A stretch of DNA of 9,627 nt from Nanobdellota archaeon. GTDB lineage: Archaea > Nanobdellota > Nanobdellia > Pacearchaeales > GW2011-AR1. Made by a program: the position numbers and the translations under genes. Positions 6,337 through 9,627 of the stretch are shown here, piece after piece (the stretch's first letter is position 1; the number at the start of each line of letters is the position of its first letter). The notes under the pieces were generated by a model. The model saw only the letters and a list, made by a program, of their open reading frames with translations, did not search any database and was not told the origin of the DNA. Where the stretch lies: NCBI GenBank assembly GCA_018816625.1, contig JAHIVR010000044.1, positions 1 to 9,627 of the forward strand, in the 5' to 3' direction.

Positions 6337-6381
6337 ACTCCTTTAGTTTGACCACGCCTGGGTGAACTCTTTAGTTTAACC
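6337..6381. repeat. two imperfect direct repeats upstream of moxR
   Basis: ACTCCTTTAGTTTGACC (6337-6353) and ACTCTTTAGTTTAACC (6366-6381) differ by one indel and one substitution. They lie in the leader just before the moxR start, and the first includes the ribosome binding site. TTTAGTTT occurs four times in the 129-nt spacer (6342, 6370, 6432, 6447). They could be regulator sites or traces of local duplication. Confidence 0.5.
6338..6341 (-). promoter_or_regulatory. Shine-Dalgarno site of moxR
   Basis: The minus strand reads AAAGGAGT (6344-6337), with GGAG ending 9 nt before the ATG at 6328. This fixes the start that includes the N-terminal extension. A similar GGAGTAAAAA stretch occurs again 62 bp upstream (6403-6394), where no start codon follows at the right distance. 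Confidence 0.65.
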
Positions 6382-6413
6382 AAGCTCAGACGATTTTTAC
6401 TCCTCTTTACAAG

Positions 6414-6492
6414 TCATAATTCTAAGTATTTTTTAGTTTTTATTTGTTTAGTTTCAATTATAGTTCTAAATATTTTTTATTTTTTATTTCTT
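6414..6492. repeat. 44-bp-period direct repeat duplicating the end of the surface-protein gene
   Basis: Positions 6414-6448 match 6458-6492 at 30 of 35 bases. The upper copy is the true end of the surface gene (IKNKKYLEL, then TAA). The lower copy, 44 nt downstream, would encode IKTKKYLEL and then TGA, but in a different frame from the gene. Of the five differences, two are synonymous codon changes and one swaps one stop for another, which suggests the second copy was once coding. Confidence 0.6.
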
Positions 6493-9400
6493 CCTGTACA
6501 AATGACCCTTGTTTTCTCCTCAACTTCATTCTCTTGTAAGAATAATACCCTATCCCAGCTAAAAAGGCACCAAGAGTAACAAAAACAAGATACCTATAAA
6601 GCTTGTTCTCTATTATGCTTCTTACTCCAGGAATACCTGCCTGAGCCAATATTTTTTTACAGGCTGCTAGCGCCTCATCTGCCTTTGCTAAAGCCTCTGA
6701 ACTCTTTCCTTCCCTAAGTAAAGAATCTGCTTCTTCAAGCAATTCCGTAAGCTCCGCACACTGGGGATTATCCACTAAAAACTCTTCAGTAAAAAGTAAT
6801 TTTTCCCTTATGCTCTCTCCCTCTTGTATATTAAGGAATATTTTTCCCCAATCATTAAACTTAGGATTTACAACTGTTGCATTAAGGCTTATCTCAAATA
6901 AACCTAAAAAGTCTGTATCTATTATCATCGTTAAGTTTAGTTTTTTCTCTTCCCCCCTAAAAAGACCGCTCCATTGTGTCTGACTAAACTCAAGAACAAT
7001 ATCCTCTGTTGGAGTCTCGTTTTGTGTAACGCTCCCATTAAGCGTTACTCCATAAAGATTTGTGCTTCCATCATTCTTCAAAGTAATAGGTACAACAATT
7101 CTGTCTTTTTGAAATGCGGAAATAGGATCGGGCACTAGTATCTTCAAAGATACAGGAACCTGTTGAGTTCCTCCCCCAGAACTTGTAGAACTACTGCTAC
7201 TGCTACTGCCAGGGTCTGGTTCTGTAAAAGAAACGGTAAAGTTTTGAGTCGTATCATTTGTTGTTGCAGTATCACTTCCAGTAACACTCATTATCTCTTT
7301 AGTTACAGAAGCTGAAGAAAGAGTAAGAGTCCACCCAGAGGAGATTGTTTTAGTTATGGTTGTGCCATTACTAGTAATAGTAAATGTTGGAGTTTGATTA
7401 TAATAAGGATCATCATAATCTAAATCGGTAAAATGATCCTCAAGATTTATAACAATGGAGCTGGTATATGAAACCGGAGAAGGATTATCTATCTGATCAT
7501 AAATATATATGGGATAATTTGTGTGTGAAATATTAAGTTTAAAATTAATAGTCTGATTCAAGACTCTAGCGTTCGATAAATCACTAGAATTTGGATAAAC
7601 TACCAAAGTTAAATTTTTTAATTTACCATAACTCTCATCACTAAAATTAGGAGTAAAAGACCAGCTATAAGTAGAACCATTCCCAAGATAAGAAGTCAAA
7701 TTTCTTAAAACAAGATCCCCGTAATCAAAGTCAGACCCATTACCAATCATATCAACATAAAACTCATAAGTTAAATTATCTCCAACAGAATGATTTACTG
7801 TAAAATTCAACAAGGCTGTTGTGTTTTCCGTTAGATTATACATCGCTCCTGAAGAAGGAACACTAACACTCGGAACATCATAAACATAAATCCAAAAATC
7901 ATCAAAGACCATCCTATCTGTAGAATCATTTACTGTTATATTTAAATGGTATGCCCCCCCATCACTATTATTAAAAGTAACATTGATTGTTCCTATTGAG
8001 CTATTAAAAGTTGTTGAATTCAAGAACGTTCCAGTCTTTCCATCACCCAAATAACTATAATTAAAAGTAAAATTTGTATTAAGCGAAGAGGAAGTATCAT
8101 TTCCATCCTCTATATCTGTTACATTTATATTATAAAATAATGTCCTATTTACAGCAGTACTCTGATTGGAGAGAGAAGAAAGACTAGGGTCATGATTTAT
8201 ACTATTAATTGTTAGATTAAAAGTAAACAAATCAGAGTTTCCACTTCTATCACTAACATTTATGCTAACATTATAACTACCGACGTTTAGTTTTCTAGGA
8301 GTAAAAGTTACTATATATTGAGATTTATTATCCTCGAAATTTCTATCCCCTAAAGTAAAGTTATCAAATAATGTCTGATTACCCTCTATTGTTAGGTTTA
8401 TGTAAAAAGTTTCATTATAAAACCCTTTATTAAGTTGTGCCGTTGGAATTTTCAAATCATCATCTTCTACAAATAAGGTAATAAGAGTAATATTATCCTC
8501 AGTAGCAGTCATTGTCCCTCCGTTTGCTAGAGGAGTTGAAGGAGTTGCATTCTGTAATACAAGAGGCTGTATGTTAAGACTATCATTAATATTTAAAACG
8601 CTGAAATTAAAGACCTGAGTAGCGGTTAGGTAAGAGTCATTTATAGTAATACTTACTAGGTGGTTACCCACATCATAATCGTTCGGTGTAAAAGAGACAA
8701 TCCCGGTTGTAGAGTTAATTGAAAAAGATGCAAAAGAGGTATCATTTGTAAAAGAAAAGGTTAGTGTATCCCCGTTGTCATCGGTAACATTTCTTGAGAA
8801 ATTAGAAAAGAAAAGAGTATCTTCTATCAAAAACAAGGTCGAGTTAACGCTATTCCAATAAGGGGCATCATTATTTAGTATAGAAAGATTAAAAGTCTCA
8901 AAATCTACAGCCCCATCAGCATCAGTTGCCGTGATATTTATTGTATAATTGCCCACATCTGTTGCATCAGCTGTGAATTTAATCCTGGCCCAGGTCCTAT
9001 TGGTGCCAGCTACCGGAGAGGAAACGGTAGTAAGAGTAAAATTGGAAAGGGTCTCTACAGACAAATCAGTTGCATTAAGTATTGAAAGACCAAAAGTTAT
9101 TGTTTCATTAAACCCCCCATAGCTAATATTCTTATCTGGAATCAAAAGATCATCGTCATAAACACTTAAATTAATTACCGTGTGCAAGCTTATAGACCTA
9201 ACAAGATTCGAGGGTTTTATGTAATCCGGAACATCATTTAAAGTAGTGTTTCTGTTTACCGTTATATTTATTTTTGAAGTCCAGTTCTGGCTATAATTTA
9301 AATCAAACACCGTAAAGTTAACTGTCCAGTTACCTATTTCAAGTTTTGTTGCGTTAAGAGTAATATTAACCTGTTTAAAGAAGTTAGAGGTTGTTGTCTC

Positions 9401-9627
9401 GTTATCTCCATAAAAAAAGCTAGTGTTTACAACTCCAGCCTGACCTGCAGCATAGTTCCTTAAAATCCCAAGGGTTGAAATATTTATTCTATCCTCATTA
9501 CCCTTTGTCGATATATTCACAACACACCAACTCTGCTGGCTCTCATTAAACTTCTTATTCTCACAATCAGAAACGTTTATCTCTAGAGAAGCAAGAACAT
9601 TAAACAAAACCATTGAAGAATAATAGG
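6458..9627 (-). CDS. giant N-glycosylated surface protein with C-terminal anchor, 5' end beyond window
   Basis: The frame stays open to the right edge. The first internal ATG (9613) has no signal peptide and is preceded by in-frame sense codons (YYSS), so the true start probably lies outside the window. Numbering from that ATG, the 1051 residues are mostly beta-sandwich repeats. Two related units contain DDDL-IP and FNET/YNET segments (about 125-247 and 350-470). Cadherin-like regions start with DAPYW (249) and HDPSL (474). A Ser/Gly linker (802-815) leads to a CARDB/NEW3-like domain (820-929), a helical hairpin bounded by C952 and C984, a membrane segment (about 1005-1023) and a basic cytoplasmic tail. 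I count about 74 N-x-S/T sequons between residues 13 and 911 and none after. It is likely an S-layer-like or adhesive surface glycoprotein. It lies 129 nt upstream of moxR on the same strand. Confidence 0.9.
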   Translation of the reverse strand, partial: YYSSMVLFNVLASLEINVSDCENKKFNESQQSWCVVNISTKGNEDRINISTLGILRNYAAGQAGVVNTSFFYGDNETTTSNFFKQVNITLNATKLEIGNWTVNFTVFDLNYSQNWTSKINITVNRNTTLNDVPDYIKPSNLVRSISLHTVINLSVYDDDLLIPDKNISYGGFNETITFGLSILNATDLSVETLSNFTLTTVSSPVAGTNRTWARIKFTADATDVGNYTINITATDADGAVDFETFNLSILNNDAPYWNSVNSTLFLIEDTLFFSNFSRNVTDDNGDTLTFSFTNDTSFASFSINSTTGIVSFTPNDYDVGNHLVSITINDSYLTATQVFNFSVLNINDSLNIQPLVLQNATPSTPLANGGTMTATEDNITLITLFVEDDDLKIPTAQLNKGFYNETFYINLTIEGNQTLFDNFTLGDRNFEDNKSQYIVTFTPRKLNVGSYNVSINVSDRSGNSDLFTFNLTINSINHDPSLSSLSNQSTAVNRTLFYNINVTDIEDGNDTSSSLNTNFTFNYSYLGDGKTGTFLNSTTFNSSIGTINVTFNNSDGGAYHLNITVNDSTDRMVFDDFWIYVYDVPSVSVPSSGAMYNLTENTTALLNFTVNHSVGDNLTYEFYVDMIGNGSDFDYGDLVLRNLTSYLGNGSTYSWSFTPNFSDESYGKLKNLTLVVYPNSSDLSNARVLNQTINFKLNISHTNYPIYIYDQIDNPSPVSYTSSIVINLEDHFTDLDYDDPYYNQTPTFTITSNGTTITKTISSGWTLTLSSASVTKEIMSVTGSDTATTNDTTQNFTVSFTEPDPGSSSSSSSTSSGGGTQQVPVSLKILVPDPISAFQKDRIVVPITLKNDGSTNLYGVTLNGSVTQNETPTEDIVLEFSQTQWSGLFRGEEKKLNLTMIIDTDFLGLFEISLNATVVNPKFNDWGKIFLNIQEGESIREKLLFTEEFLVDNPQCAELTELLEEADSLLREGKSSEALAKADEALAACKKILAQAGIPGVRSIIENKLYRYLVFVTLGAFLAGIGYYSYKRMKLRRKQGSFVQEEIKNKKYLEL
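7191..7208. repeat. hexanucleotide repeat in the serine linker
   Basis: CTACTG occurs three times in tandem and encodes part of the Ser-rich linker of the surface protein on the minus strand. Such a tract can change linker length in 6-bp, two-codon steps without breaking the frame. Confidence 0.6.

Noticed and set aside
9611..9613. ATG at 9613 as the true start of the surface protein
   Set aside because: No signal peptide follows, no ribosome binding site is visible, and sense codons continue in frame to the window edge.

Overview
The window looks like a piece of an AT-rich archaeal genome, most likely from a small-genome lineage of the DPANN type. That placement is inference. It rests on an archaeal-type YchF GTPase with an intact NKxD motif, TATA-box promoters about 25 nt upstream of starts (one apparently leaderless), Shine-Dalgarno sites of the GGAGG kind, very tight gene packing, and a giant surface protein crowded with N-glycosylation sequons. 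No tRNA, rRNA, CRISPR array or transposase was found.

Left part (1-2064, minus strand): a YchF/Obg-like GTPase gene that runs off the left edge is preceded, 4 nt away, by a free-standing LAGLIDADG-type protein. That protein has a Cro/CI-like helix-turn-helix in front and a winged-helix-like tail behind. The GTPase has a candidate promoter of its own inside the end of the LAGLIDADG gene.

Middle (2065-2383): a 319-nt divergent intergenic region rich in symmetry. It holds an 18-bp palindrome, two hairpin/T-tract elements that face each other, a mirror-image pair of TATA-like boxes, and promoters for the genes on either side. No gene was seen in it.

Right part (2384-9627): one small plus-strand gene (184 aa, single membrane segment, function unknown) converges on a long minus-strand array and overlaps its last gene by 75 bp. 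In transcription order the array is: a surface protein of at least 1056 residues, open at the right edge (cadherin-like and other beta-sandwich repeats, about 74 sequons, C-terminal membrane anchor); a MoxR-type AAA+ ATPase with an extra helical N-terminus; a membrane-anchored 10-cysteine protein; a DUF58 protein; and a BatA-like VWA-domain membrane protein. Spacings after moxR are 50 nt, 2 nt and a 1-nt stop/start overlap, so these four are very probably one operon. The surface gene is 129 nt upstream on the same strand with no obvious terminator between.

MoxR, DUF58 and VWA proteins form a known recurrent module in which the MoxR ATPase is thought to act as a chaperone or metal-insertion machine working through MIDAS-bearing VWA partners. 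Here the module sits beside a huge glycosylated surface protein and encloses an exported cysteine-rich protein. The most interesting hypothesis is an envelope-assembly or surface-protein maturation system. A duplicated, decayed copy of the surface gene's last codons lies between that gene and moxR, so this junction has been rearranged.
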